Source: Neobacillus sp. DY30 (GTDB lineage Bacteria; Bacillota; Bacilli; Bacillales; Cytobacillaceae). Taken from it: 64,000 nucleotides of DNA. The DNA lies in contig NZ_CP126093.1 in assembly GCF_030123065.1 (NCBI RefSeq), positions 2,174,001 through 2,238,000 on the forward strand, in the 5' to 3' direction. Made by a program: the position numbers and the translations under genes. Numbering within the stretch: position 1 is the first letter of the stretch; every line of letters begins with the position of its first letter. The notes under the pieces were generated by a model. It was not told where the DNA came from. It did no database searches and worked only from the letters and a program-made list of their open reading frames with translations. Below are positions 19,479 to 28,030 of the stretch, one piece after another.

Positions 19479-21023
19479 ATGACTGTGGAAATGAAACCTC
19501 TCCAACAAACGGTACAAGATCGAGTCGAACAAATTAAAAAGGGCGGACCTCCTAAATATCACGAGAAAAACCAAGAACAGGGAAAATTATTCGTCCGTGA
19601 GCGTTTATCATTACTATTTGATTCTGACCTTGAACTAGAGGATGGTCTATTTGCAAACTGTATGGCGGGAGATCTTCCTGCAGACGGAGTTGTGACAGGG
19701 ATGGGTAAGATAAATGGCCAGACAGTTTGTGTGATGGCTAATGATTCAACCATCAAAGCTGGTTCTTGGGGAGCACGGACGGTTGAAAAAATCATCCGAA
19801 TCCAAGAAACGGCAGAAAAGCTCAGGGTGCCATTATTATATTTGGTAGATTCGGCTGGAGCGCGGATAACAGATCAGGTGGAAATGTTCCCCGGGCGCCG
19901 TGGTGCAGGAAGAATTTTTTACAATCAAGTAAAACTCTCAGGAAAAATTCCTCAGATTTGTATTCTATTTGGACCATCTGCAGCAGGCGGCGCTTATATT
20001 CCAGCCTTTTGTGACATTGTTATTATGGTTGATAAAAATGCCTCGATGTACCTCGGTTCACCAAGAATGGCAGAAATGGTTATTGGTGAAAATGTAACCT
20101 TGGAGGAAATGGGCGGCGCCCGCATGCACTGCTCGGTTTCAGGCTGCGGTGATGTTCTGGCGAAAAATGAAGAGGAAGCCATCGCAATGGCTAGAAACTA
20201 TCTTTCTTATTTTCCGGCTAATTTTTCAGAAAAACCTCCTGTTCGTGAGGCAGTAGATCCTAAACAATTGAAGAAACCATTAGAAGAGTTAATTCCGGTG
20301 AATCAAAACGCTCCATTTAATATGGTTGATTTAATTAATGGGATTATTGATGAAGGCTCTTTCTTCGAAATTAAGAAGCTTTTTGCCGGTGAACTGATCA
20401 CAGGACTTGCCCGAATGGAGGGGAAAGCTGTTGGAATCATCGCCAATCAGCCGCGTGTGAAAGGCGGAGTGTTATTCCACGATTCAGCAGATAAGGCAGC
20501 TAAATTTATTAATCTTTGTGATGCCTTCCATATTCCACTTTTATTCCTAGTGGATGTGCCTGGATTTATGATCGGAACAAAGGTAGAACGGGCAGGGATT
20601 ATTCGCCATGGTGCGAAAATGATTTCTGCCATGTCTGAAGCAAGTGTTCCAAAAATCTCTGTTATTGTTCGTAAAGCATATGGTGCTGGTCTTTATGCAA
20701 TGGCTGGTCCTGCGTTTGAACCGGATGCATGTCTTGCTTTGCCTTCCGCATCGATAGCGGTTATGGGACCGGAAGCAGCCGTTAATGCTGTTTATGCGAA
20801 TAAAATTGCTGCACTGCCTGAAGAGGAGCGTGCTGCATTTATTGAACAAAAGCGTGAGGAATATAAAGAAGATATTGATATTTATAATTTGGCCTCCGAA
20901 ATGGTCATAGATGGAATAATCCCAGCAAACTCATTACGTAAAGAACTAGTCACTCGTTTTGAAGCATATACTTCAAAATATCTGATTTTCTCAGAACGAA
21001 AACATCCGGTGTACCCGGTATAA
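19479..21023 (+). CDS. yngE: Carboxyltransferase subunit (methylcrotonyl-CoA carboxylase beta)
   Basis: 514 aa, close to B. subtilis YngE in length. Two crotonase-like halves: N-terminal YLVDSAGARITDQVEMFPG and GPSAAGGAYIPAFCD, C-terminal LFLVDVPGFMIGTKVERAGI and KAYGAGLYAMAG. It transfers carboxyl from biotin to 3-methylcrotonyl-CoA, though propionyl-CoA-type substrates cannot be excluded. The start is the ATG at 19479, just after GAGGAGG. It is the last gene of the operon, and a strong terminator follows. Confidence 0.9.
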   Translation: MTVEMKPLQQTVQDRVEQIKKGGPPKYHEKNQEQGKLFVRERLSLLFDSDLELEDGLFANCMAGDLPADGVVTGMGKINGQTVCVMANDSTIKAGSWGARTVEKIIRIQETAEKLRVPLLYLVDSAGARITDQVEMFPGRRGAGRIFYNQVKLSGKIPQICILFGPSAAGGAYIPAFCDIVIMVDKNASMYLGSPRMAEMVIGENVTLEEMGGARMHCSVSGCGDVLAKNEEEAIAMARNYLSYFPANFSEKPPVREAVDPKQLKKPLEELIPVNQNAPFNMVDLINGIIDEGSFFEIKKLFAGELITGLARMEGKAVGIIANQPRVKGGVLFHDSADKAAKFINLCDAFHIPLLFLVDVPGFMIGTKVERAGIIRHGAKMISAMSEASVPKISVIVRKAYGAGLYAMAGPAFEPDACLALPSASIAVMGPEAAVNAVYANKIAALPEEERAAFIEQKREEYKEDIDIYNLASEMVIDGIIPANSLRKELVTRFEAYTSKYLIFSERKHPVYPV

Positions 21024-21068
21024 TTGGTAATCCGATTAGGAAGTAGTAAGACAAAAGGGAATAATTTG

Positions 21069-21111
21069 AAAATCTGCAGACCTATAAAAGAGAGGATCTG
21101 CAGATTTTTTA
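21069..21111 (+). terminator. Terminator of the leucine-degradation operon
   Basis: AAATCTGCAGA (21070-21080) and TCTGCAGATTT (21096-21106) pair perfectly, followed by TTTT. Confidence 0.9.
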
Positions 21112-21171
21112 CTTTCCATTTCTGCTTGACAACTAACAAAATTTAATACTGGTGCATTTATTAAGAAAGAG

Positions 21172-21375
21172 TTAAACTAGCACATTTTTTCTTTTTTCAC
21201 GGAGAATTTCCTTTTCTGCAAGCTCCCACCAACGTTCGGTACTAGTCAAAGGATGATCTGTACCCATTGTTCCTGGCAGCATATCAATTCCAAATCGAAC
21301 GTTATCTAGCGAATGTTCATCCTCGTTATAATTTATACAAATTCGGTAAATATCTTCAAAATCAGCGAATGACAT
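21172..21375 (-). CDS. Hypothetical protein, 67 aa
   Basis: Starts MSFADFEDIYRICINYNEDE after GGAGGTCCTGATC, a good RBS. It is acidic at the N-terminus and basic at the end (EKEILREKRKNVLV), with a central PGTMGTDHPLTSTERWWELAE. No domain recognised. It is soluble and isolated between the leucine-operon terminator and the Rex-controlled gene on the other strand. Confidence 0.65.
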   Translation of the reverse strand: MSFADFEDIYRICINYNEDEHSLDNVRFGIDMLPGTMGTDHPLTSTERWWELAEKEILREKRKNVLV

Positions 21376-21704
21376 GATCAGGACCTCCCTTCCAATTAGG
21401 ATTAGGGGTTAAGAAATGATCAAAATCCCTTTCCTTTATTATACTTCCAATCATTCTTCATTTTAGGGATAATAGTGAACAAATTTTGAATTTTTAAATA
21501 ATTTAGAAGACTGGCCCATAGTGGGATAAGACATAAAAAATGAACGAATATCATTCAAATGGTTAACGTAGAAAACTTTCAAGGGAAATGGTATCCACTT
21601 TCCATTTTTTCGTTAATTTTACACAGAATTGTCACGAAACAATCATATAACGGTACAAAAATTAAGTGAGTGTGAATTAAAATTAATTTAGGGGGAAAAT
21701 CCTC
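21376..21704 (+). other. Intergenic region, promoters only
   Basis: AT-rich gap between divergent genes. I see no frame with an RBS and no array. The right end leads into the Rex-controlled promoter. Confidence 0.5.
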
Positions 21705-21727
21705 TATAATTGTGAAAACTTTCACAA
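21705..21727 (+). promoter_or_regulatory. -10 element overlapped by a consensus Rex operator
   Basis: TATAAT (21705-21710) runs into TTGTGAAAACTTTCACAA (21710-21727), a perfect match to the Rex consensus TTGTGAA-N4-TTCACAA. Rex represses when NAD+/NADH is high and releases when NADH builds up at low oxygen. The site covers the transcription start, so it should repress the downstream reductase during respiration. Confidence 0.8.
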
Positions 21728-21751
21728 ACTTAGATAAAGGGAGGCTTCAAA

Positions 21752-23734
21752 ATGCAATACCCAAATATATTTAAAGAAGGTAAAATAGGCAATTTAAAAC
21801 TAAAAAACAGAATTGTCATGCCCCCTATGGGAACGAATTTGGCTGGTCCTGAAGGGGAAGTTACGGATCAACTCCTAGCCTATTATGAAGAGAGGGCAAA
21901 AGGTGGAACAGGGTTAATCATAGTTGAATTTACCTGTATCGATTATGAATATGGGAAAGGATTTGTTAGGCAGCTAAGGCTGGATGATGATCGCTTCATT
22001 CCAGGAATAAACGCACTTGCCAATTCGGTACATAATTATGGAGCCAAGGTGTTTGTTCAAATTCATCATGCCGGCAGACAGTCAAACTCCTTATTAATTG
22101 GTGGAAAACAAATTGTCGCACCAAGCAGGATAGCCTGCGCCACAGTTGGAGAAGAACCTCGTGAATTATCAACAGCAGAAGTGAAAGAGCTAGTAAATAA
22201 ATTTGTTCAGACCGCCATTAGATGTAAGCAGGCTGGCATTGATGGTGTTGAGGTTCACGCTGCCCATGGTTATTTAATTAACCAGTTCTTGAGCCCGGAG
22301 GCAAATTTCCGTACAGATGAGTACGGAGGCAGCTTTAGGAATCGAATGAGATTTATCGAAGAAATCATTGCCGGTATTAAAGAAAAGTGCGGAGACGATT
22401 ATCCTGTCACTGTCCGTATTAACGTTGATGATTTTACAAAAGGAGGGATAGATTTACAGTTAGGTAAAGATATATGCCGGTACCTAGAAAAATTAGGAGT
22501 AGATGGTTTGCATGTTAGTTGTGGAACCTATGACTCTATGGACAGAATAATTGAATCTCCTTTATTTGAACAAGGCTGGAGAGTCTACCTGGCAGAGGAG
22601 ATAAAAAAAGATGTAACCATTCCAGTGATTACAGTTGGGTCTATCCGCGAACCACAGTTTGTAGAAAATATTTTAGCAGAGGGAAAAGCTGACTTTGTGG
22701 CCATAGGCAGGGGGTTAATCGCTGATCCTGAATGGGTAAACAAAACCATGGAGGGACGCGAAACAGAAATTAGAAAATGTATTAACTGCCTCCATTGTTT
22801 ACATTCAGTTACGGGTAACGCACACATTCTCTGTTCCATCAACGCCAGGGCAGGAAGGGAACTCGAGTTTAAGGAGATGAAGCACCTTTCTTCTGATGAA
22901 AAACGCCATGTTGTAATCGTTGGCGGCGGGCCAGGTGGAATGGAAGCGGCACGTAATCTTTCATTAAAAGGATATGACGTGACTCTTTTTGAGAAGGGAA
23001 GTCAGCTTGGCGGCCAATTACACCTTGTAACCGACCCAACCTATAAAGAGAAAATGACCTGGCATATTCAATACCTCGAGCATGAAATGAAACGTTTAAA
23101 GATTGATGTCCGTATGAATACAGAAGCTACTGTTGAAGAGATCAAATCTATCCAGCCTTATGCTGTCTTCTTGGCTACAGGCGGCAGACCAAAGCTCCCA
23201 CAAGTGGAAGGTCATGATTTAGATCATGTATACACCTATGAAGAGGTAAAATTACAGGAAAAAGTATTTACGAATAATAAAGTGACAGTTGTTGGAAGTG
23301 GTATGATCTGTCATGGTACTACCCGCCGCCTTGCAGAAGCAGGCAATGAAGTGACATATGTAGAAATTCCAACAAAAGCAAGCAAAAGAATTGGGGCTGA
23401 AACAAGATTAAGACTTCTAAATAAGCTTAGAAGTGTAAATGTAAATATTATTACCGGCCACCAAGTGGTGAAAATACTTTCTGACCGTATCATTGTAGAG
23501 GACTTAGTTTCTCGAAAACGCACAGAATTGGAAACCGAGTTTATCGTCGTTGCCATGGGTGTCGAAGCATATAATCCACTTGAGGAAACCGTAAGGGAGC
23601 AGATAGAAAATGTGTTTGTATTAGGAGACGCAGCAGGCTATGCATCCCTTGGAGACGCCACTAGAGACGCTTTTGAAAAGGCATATTTCCTCGAATCCCT
23701 TGTTACAGACAGGGAAGAAGTGGTATCGATTTAG
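21752..23734 (+). CDS. FMN/FAD/4Fe-4S enoate reductase (2,4-dienoyl-CoA reductase / NADH:flavin oxidoreductase family)
   Basis: 660 aa with three parts. An N-terminal old-yellow-enzyme barrel with FMN lies at about 1-335 (VQIHHAGRQ, HAAHGYLINQFLSP). A 4Fe-4S site follows at C343, C346, C349 and C361. The C-terminal part is an FAD/NAD(P)H module (VVIVGGGPGGMEAARNLSLKG). Such enzymes reduce activated C=C bonds with NAD(P)H. A consensus Rex operator on its promoter implies induction when NADH accumulates, which fits use as an electron sink rather than unsaturated fatty acid breakdown. Single gene after GGGAGG. Confidence 0.9.
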   Translation: MQYPNIFKEGKIGNLKLKNRIVMPPMGTNLAGPEGEVTDQLLAYYEERAKGGTGLIIVEFTCIDYEYGKGFVRQLRLDDDRFIPGINALANSVHNYGAKVFVQIHHAGRQSNSLLIGGKQIVAPSRIACATVGEEPRELSTAEVKELVNKFVQTAIRCKQAGIDGVEVHAAHGYLINQFLSPEANFRTDEYGGSFRNRMRFIEEIIAGIKEKCGDDYPVTVRINVDDFTKGGIDLQLGKDICRYLEKLGVDGLHVSCGTYDSMDRIIESPLFEQGWRVYLAEEIKKDVTIPVITVGSIREPQFVENILAEGKADFVAIGRGLIADPEWVNKTMEGRETEIRKCINCLHCLHSVTGNAHILCSINARAGRELEFKEMKHLSSDEKRHVVIVGGGPGGMEAARNLSLKGYDVTLFEKGSQLGGQLHLVTDPTYKEKMTWHIQYLEHEMKRLKIDVRMNTEATVEEIKSIQPYAVFLATGGRPKLPQVEGHDLDHVYTYEEVKLQEKVFTNNKVTVVGSGMICHGTTRRLAEAGNEVTYVEIPTKASKRIGAETRLRLLNKLRSVNVNIITGHQVVKILSDRIIVEDLVSRKRTELETEFIVVAMGVEAYNPLEETVREQIENVFVLGDAAGYASLGDATRDAFEKAYFLESLVTDREEVVSI

Positions 23735-23814
23735 AAAATAGCAACTTATTATCATGCTTGGGACTGCCCTTTTTATCTAAAAAATAAGAAAAAATTAAAA
23801 AACTACAATACAAA

Positions 23815-23848
23815 TTGAGGTATCTCTTTTATAAAGGAGATACCTCAA
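23815..23848. terminator. Bidirectional terminator between the enoate reductase and aldo/keto reductase genes
   Basis: TTGAGGTATCTC and GAGATACCTCAA form a perfect 12-bp stem with a 10-base loop. Pyrimidine runs flank it in the minus direction, with a shorter one on the plus strand. Confidence 0.75.
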
Positions 23849-23886
23849 AACTTTACAAGTGTAATTAGGAAAAACGTCGAACGTGA

Positions 23887-24729
23887 TTAAAATTCCTCAT
23901 AAACCGCAGGATCCTGATTAGCAATCCTTCCATCAGGGCGGCTTAAGGCCGATATCATAGCCATTTCTGCCTCATCCAGTGAAAAGTCGAAAATAGAAAT
24001 ATTCTCTAATTGGCGAACCGGTGATGCTGATTTAGGAATTGAAATGGCACCAAGCTGGTAGTGCCAACGTAAAACAATTTGTGCAATTGTTTTGTTATGA
24101 TGGGCAGCAATGGTTTGTAGTGTATCAATCTCTAAATCTTTGAATCCGCGAGTGAATGGGCTCCAAGATTCTGTCGCAATATTTTTCTCTTCATGATATT
24201 TTCTTTGTTCAGCCTGGTTAAAGAATGGATGTAATTCAATTTGGTTAATGCTTGGTTTGATGCCTGTTTCGTTTTCCAAACGATCCAGGTGTTCAGGTAA
24301 GAAATTACAAACCCCTATGGAACGAACAAGTCCCCATTTTTTAGCATTAATCAAAGCCTGCCAAGCTTCTACATATTTATCCTGGTTAGGGTTCGGCCAG
24401 TGAATGAGGTATAGATCATAGTAATCTAGGTTCGCTCGGTATAGAGATTCTTGAATGGTTGCTACTGCTTTGTCGTATTCATGATAGCGTCCGGGAAGTT
24501 TGGAAGTAATGAGTAATTCATGTCTTGGTACAGAACTGCGGCGAACAGCTTCCCCAACTGTTCCTTCGTTTTCGTAATTATAAGCTGAATCAATAAGGCG
24601 ATAGCCATTATTGATCGCACTTACAATGGCATTTACTCCATCAATTCCTTTAAGAGGGTATGTACCAAAACCAATTACTGGAAAGCTTAATCCATCATTT
24701 AAGGTAACCTCTGGAATACTAATTTCCAT
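23887..24729 (-). CDS. Aldo/keto reductase
   Basis: 280-aa NADPH-dependent oxidoreductase with the complete AKR tetrad: D47 and Y52 in LIDSAYNYENE, K77 in LITSKLPG, H110 in YDLYLIHWP. The late SIPKSASPVRQLEN segment binds the cofactor phosphate. It resembles the YtbE/YvgN glyoxal and methylglyoxal reductases. GAGGAGTG precedes the ATG. It is monocistronic. Confidence 0.92.
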   Translation of the reverse strand: MEISIPEVTLNDGLSFPVIGFGTYPLKGIDGVNAIVSAINNGYRLIDSAYNYENEGTVGEAVRRSSVPRHELLITSKLPGRYHEYDKAVATIQESLYRANLDYYDLYLIHWPNPNQDKYVEAWQALINAKKWGLVRSIGVCNFLPEHLDRLENETGIKPSINQIELHPFFNQAEQRKYHEEKNIATESWSPFTRGFKDLEIDTLQTIAAHHNKTIAQIVLRWHYQLGAISIPKSASPVRQLENISIFDFSLDEAEMAMISALSRPDGRIANQDPAVYEEF

Positions 24730-24880
24730 AAACTAACACTCCTCTAAATTAATATCTAAAGATTACCACAATTTTAAATCTACTTCATTTATTTGTAGTG
24801 ACGAGTATAAGCCAAAAACGTGTAAAATAACTTCATTTCCCCTATACTAAACATGAATATCGGTATAGGAGGGAAAGATT

Positions 24881-25579
24881 ATGCAAATTGAAATGTGGAC
24901 AGATTTTGCTTGACCATTTTGCTATATTGGCAAGAAGCGTCTGGAGGACGCTCTTAAACAGATTAACCACCCCATTGAAGTGACATATCGAAGCTATGAA
25001 TTAGATCCAACAATGGGACGGGATGTTAAAGAAACTATGTACGAAACATTAGCCAAGAAATATGGCATGAGCATTGCACAGGCAAGAGCAAATGTCGACA
25101 GAGTGGTACAAATGGCGAAGGAAGTTGGATTGGAGTATCACATGGATACGCTCATCCAAACGAACACCTTTGATGCACACCGTTTAACCTTGTATGCGAA
25201 AAATCATGGGAAAATGAAAGAGATGACCGAGCGGATTCTTCGTGCTTATTTTACCGAATCTAAACATATTGGTGATCACGAAACCTTAACCGATCTAGCA
25301 GTTGAAGTTGGCTTGAATCGGGAAGCTGTAGCGAAAATGTTAGCAAGTGAGGAAATGGCAGATGAGGTTCATTTCGATGAACAGACCGCCAAACAATATG
25401 GGGTTACGGGTGTGCCATTCTTCTTGATTAATAAAAAGTATGCACTTACTGGTGCCCAGCCAACGGAGACGTTCGTTCAGGCACTGAAAAAGGTTATTGC
25501 AGAAAATCAAATTACGGTATTAAACAGTCAAGACGGAGATTTTTGTGATGACGATGGCTGTGAAATTCCTAAAAAGTAA
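24881..25579 (+). CDS. Selenocysteine-containing FrnE/DsbA-family thiol oxidoreductase
   Basis: 232 aa if TGA at 24911-24913 is read as Sec: the frame starts MQIEMWTDFA, then U11-P-F-C14 and YIGKKRLEDAL. FrnE-type DsbA proteins have CPFC at this very place, so Sec replaces the first active-site Cys. The rest is a normal DsbA fold (GVTGVPFFLINKKYALTGAQ). The start follows AGGAGGG. A hairpin 18 bases after the TGA meets the bacterial SECIS pattern. A short version starting later would lose the active site. Its neighbours are two more Sec-type genes in convergent orientation. Confidence 0.88.
24932..24955 (+). promoter_or_regulatory. SECIS-like hairpin of the FrnE-family selenoprotein gene
   Basis: AAGAAGCGTC pairs with GACGCTCTT (one bulged A) around the loop TGGAG. 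The loop starts 28 bases after the TGA and has G at its second position, as expected for the SelB-binding element of bacterial selenoprotein mRNAs. Confidence 0.7.
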
Positions 25580-25584
25580 TATAC

Positions 25585-25618
25585 AAAAGGGACGGCGACC
25601 AAGCCGTCCCTTCTTATT
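25585..25618. terminator. Bidirectional terminator between the convergent selenoprotein genes
   Basis: AAGGGACGGC (25587-25596) and GCCGTCCCTT (25603-25612) form a perfect 10-bp stem. TTCTTATT follows on the plus strand and TTTTG on the minus strand. Confidence 0.85.
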
Positions 25619-25620
25619 GC

Positions 25621-26322
25621 TTAATAAGATGGAAAATGAGCATCATGGATGTTGCCTGGCTCTTGTCTTTCACTTAGTTCTGCCAGTGCAGCCATTAATA
25701 CTTTCATTTGTGTTGTTTTATCATGAGGCTTTCCTAATGAATGTCCAAATTCAAAACCGACAGGATGGATAGCCCGTGGCGGTCTCATTAAGCTGGATTG
25801 TTCTACGTCCAATGTAATTAATGTTGTAGGTATTCCCTGTGATTCAATGCCGCGCTGCACTGTAACTACAGTGCGATGACAAAGCGGTCAGCCGGCAGTT
25901 AAAAGAACGGCGTCCGCTTTTGACCGAACGACTTCTTTAACCAATGCAGGGATTGTTTCTTTATTAATAATGTTCAGCCGCATGGAATAACCCATCATGG
26001 TCATATGTTTCTCAGCTACCCCGCCAAGGTCTCCATCTTCAACCATTTCCCGCAAGCGGTCGATCGGGAAGACGCAGTTAATATCCTCTTTTGGAGCATC
26101 CGTATTATAATGCTCCTTTGGGGCTGCATGTGTGACGGTTAGATCCTTTGAATCAACATCTCCCGGAATAATACGGAAGGTCGCATCTCCAACTGAGGGA
26201 TCCGTGTTAAATGCCTCCTGGTTCTTTAGATGAACACCAGAAGTAGAAACAATCATAATGGTCATTTCATGCAGTGGTTTGGTACTAGGTGTATATGGGA
26301 TAGCTTTTCTTGAGAGTTCCAT
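25621..26322 (-). CDS. Selenoprotein of the glycine/sarcosine/betaine reductase B (GrdB-like) family
   Basis: 233 aa when TGA at 25890-25888 is read as Sec (residue 145). The frame runs on without change from DAVLLTAG to U-P-L-C-H-R, then TVVTVQRGIESQGIPT. GrdB-type proteins carry UxxC at this place. Only the N-terminal and UxxC portions of GrdB are covered (full GrdB is much longer), so this is the short GrdB-related reductase type rather than part of a Stickland glycine reductase. AAGGAGG precedes the ATG. It lies 36 bases downstream of the peroxiredoxin gene, probably in one transcript. Confidence 0.85.
25857..25874 (-). promoter_or_regulatory. SECIS-like hairpin of the GrdB-like gene
   Basis: Minus strand GCACTGT-AGTT-ACAGTGC: a perfect 7-bp stem whose loop starts 20 bases after the TGA and has G at position two. 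Confidence 0.7.
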
Positions 26323-26358
26323 ACACAGCCTCCTTATATTCTACTAACAATATTCGAA

Positions 26359-26859
26359 TTAGAGTTTACGTAAAACATCAAACAATTCTTCGTTATCAGG
26401 CTGCTTATCTAGTGGGTGAACATCAATCCATTGAACGATTCCTTCTTTATCAATGATAAAGAGGGCGCGCTCAGAGGCTCCATATGCCGGCTCGTTTTTG
26501 TTTTTTCGAAGAACGCCATATTTCTCCGAAACTTCTCCATGTGGATAGAAATCGGAACATAGCGGATACGATATCCCGCCAATTGATTTTGCCCATGCAT
26601 CATGACTGTGAACGCTATCGACTGAAATACCCAGGACCTGGGTATCAAAATCTTCAAAACGAGGGAGATCATCCTCGTATGAAGGCATTTGCGCGCCTCA
26701 AACTGGGGTCCAATCTAGAGGATAAAAACACAGAAATACATTTTTGGATCCGCGGAATTCACTTAACGTCACTCTGCGGCCGCCATGGGCTTCCACTGTG
26801 AAATCCGGTGCCGGATCACCAACTTTTAAGGTGCTTGTTTCAGTAGCTCCTTGTGGCAT
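26359..26859 (-). CDS. Selenocysteine-containing peroxiredoxin (AhpC/TSA family)
   Basis: 166 aa with TGA at 26700-26698 read as Sec (residue 54). The sequence FLCFYPLDWTPV-U-GAQMPSYEDDL places Sec exactly at the peroxidatic Cys of the PxxxT/SxxC motif. The upstream part LKVGDPAPDFTVEAHGG and downstream VLGISVDSVHSHDAWAK are normal. A later Cys (YPLCSDF) could act as resolving residue. The start at 26859 follows AAAGGAGAT; a start after the TGA would drop the active site. Read with the two other Sec genes this suggests a small thiol/selenol peroxide-reducing set. Confidence 0.9.
26659..26678 (-). promoter_or_regulatory. SECIS-like hairpin of the peroxiredoxin gene
   Basis: Minus strand ACGAGG-ATGATCTC-CCTCGT, beginning 19 bases after the TGA. 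With one inner A-T pair and a bulged C the loop becomes TGATC, again with G at the second position. Confidence 0.6.
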
Positions 26860-26994
26860 GTTATTATCTCCTTTCTAGTGTAAAATTCACGAACACTTTT
26901 TATTATTCCCATATACATTTTGGATTAATCGGAAATTTAAGTATATAAATCCTTCTTTCAATGGCATGGAGGAGAGTATTTTTTCAAAAACTCA

Positions 26995-27897
26995 TTATTT
27001 GTATTGGTCCAACCGGTTGAAAAATTGGATTAGAAATTGATAGAAGTTCTTTTCGGAAGGTCCAATGTCCCTATGTTTCGGAATAATAACCCCAACTGTA
27101 CGCAATGCCTTTGGTGCTTCAATCGGTACCTTGACTGTGAACCTGGGAACAGAGTCATAAAAAGTACTTTCAGGTAATAAGCTAACGCCGATTCCTGCTG
27201 ATACAAGGCCTTTTAACGCATCCATATCCTCCCCTTCGGATACAATATTCGGTTCAAACCCAGCCTCGTGACAGGAATCTACAGCAATTTTTCGAAGCAC
27301 ATATCCCTCTGGAAATAAGACAAATGGATCTGTCCGCAAGTCACTTAAATACAGACTTTTTCTATCAGCCAATGGGTGCTGCTGTGGTATCAGTGCAACA
27401 ATACTTTCCATAAATAATATCTTAGCTTCGAGATCTGGTTCCTTCATGGGGACGGGACCGAGAAAGGCTAAATCGATTTCACCGTTTTTAACCGCATCTA
27501 TTAAGTTGGCATACGAGCCATGCCTTAAATGGAAATTAACATTTGGCGCTATTTCCTTGTAAGCAGAAATAAGAGTTGGAAGCCAATAAATGGAGAGACT
27601 CGAAGGATATCCGATACGAAGAGTGCCTCCTAATGGATTGAGATATTCTTCTACTTTTTCTTTCCCTTCATCTAATGTGTTTAAAGCGCTTTTGGCAAAT
27701 TCTAGAAAAATATTTCCGACCTGTGTAACTTTAATATTCCTGCCGACCCTTTCTAACAATTTAACCCCTAGCTCTTCTTCCAGTTTGGTAATTTGATAGC
27801 TAACGGCAGATTGTGCAACGTTTAGATGATCAGCTGCCTCTGTAACATGCTGCCGTTCCGCCACTTCGATAAAATAACGTAATTGACGAAGCTCCAT
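26995..27897 (-). CDS. gltC: LysR-family regulator GltC
   Basis: About 300 aa. The N-terminal HTH reads MELRQLRYFIEVAERQHVTE, then ADHLNVAQSAVSYQITKLEEELG, followed by the LysR effector domain (GTLRIGYPSSLSIYWLP). It is transcribed divergently from gltAB, the arrangement of GltC in B. subtilis, where it activates glutamate synthase in response to 2-oxoglutarate. The start is set at the ATG 27897 (GAGGG before it), 18 bases inside the longest frame, to match the family start MELRQLRYF. The selenoprotein transcript lies downstream. Confidence 0.92.
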   Translation of the reverse strand: MELRQLRYFIEVAERQHVTEAADHLNVAQSAVSYQITKLEEELGVKLLERVGRNIKVTQVGNIFLEFAKSALNTLDEGKEKVEEYLNPLGGTLRIGYPSSLSIYWLPTLISAYKEIAPNVNFHLRHGSYANLIDAVKNGEIDLAFLGPVPMKEPDLEAKILFMESIVALIPQQHPLADRKSLYLSDLRTDPFVLFPEGYVLRKIAVDSCHEAGFEPNIVSEGEDMDALKGLVSAGIGVSLLPESTFYDSVPRFTVKVPIEAPKALRTVGVIIPKHRDIGPSEKNFYQFLIQFFNRLDQYK

Positions 27898-28030
27898 TGC
27901 TAACCCTCTTTTCATTTATATAAGAATTAGATTGATTTGATATAAATTATATATTGTTTGTATTAAATAGAAAACCTAAAATAGTGGATATAAATATTTC
28001 GACAATTCAACTTACAGGGAGAGATTTGAA

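Noticed and set aside
24881..26859. Three pseudogenes with nonsense mutations
   Set aside because: All three stops are TGA, all fall on the redox Cys codon, all frames are otherwise intact with good RBSs, and each has a SECIS-like hairpin at the right distance.
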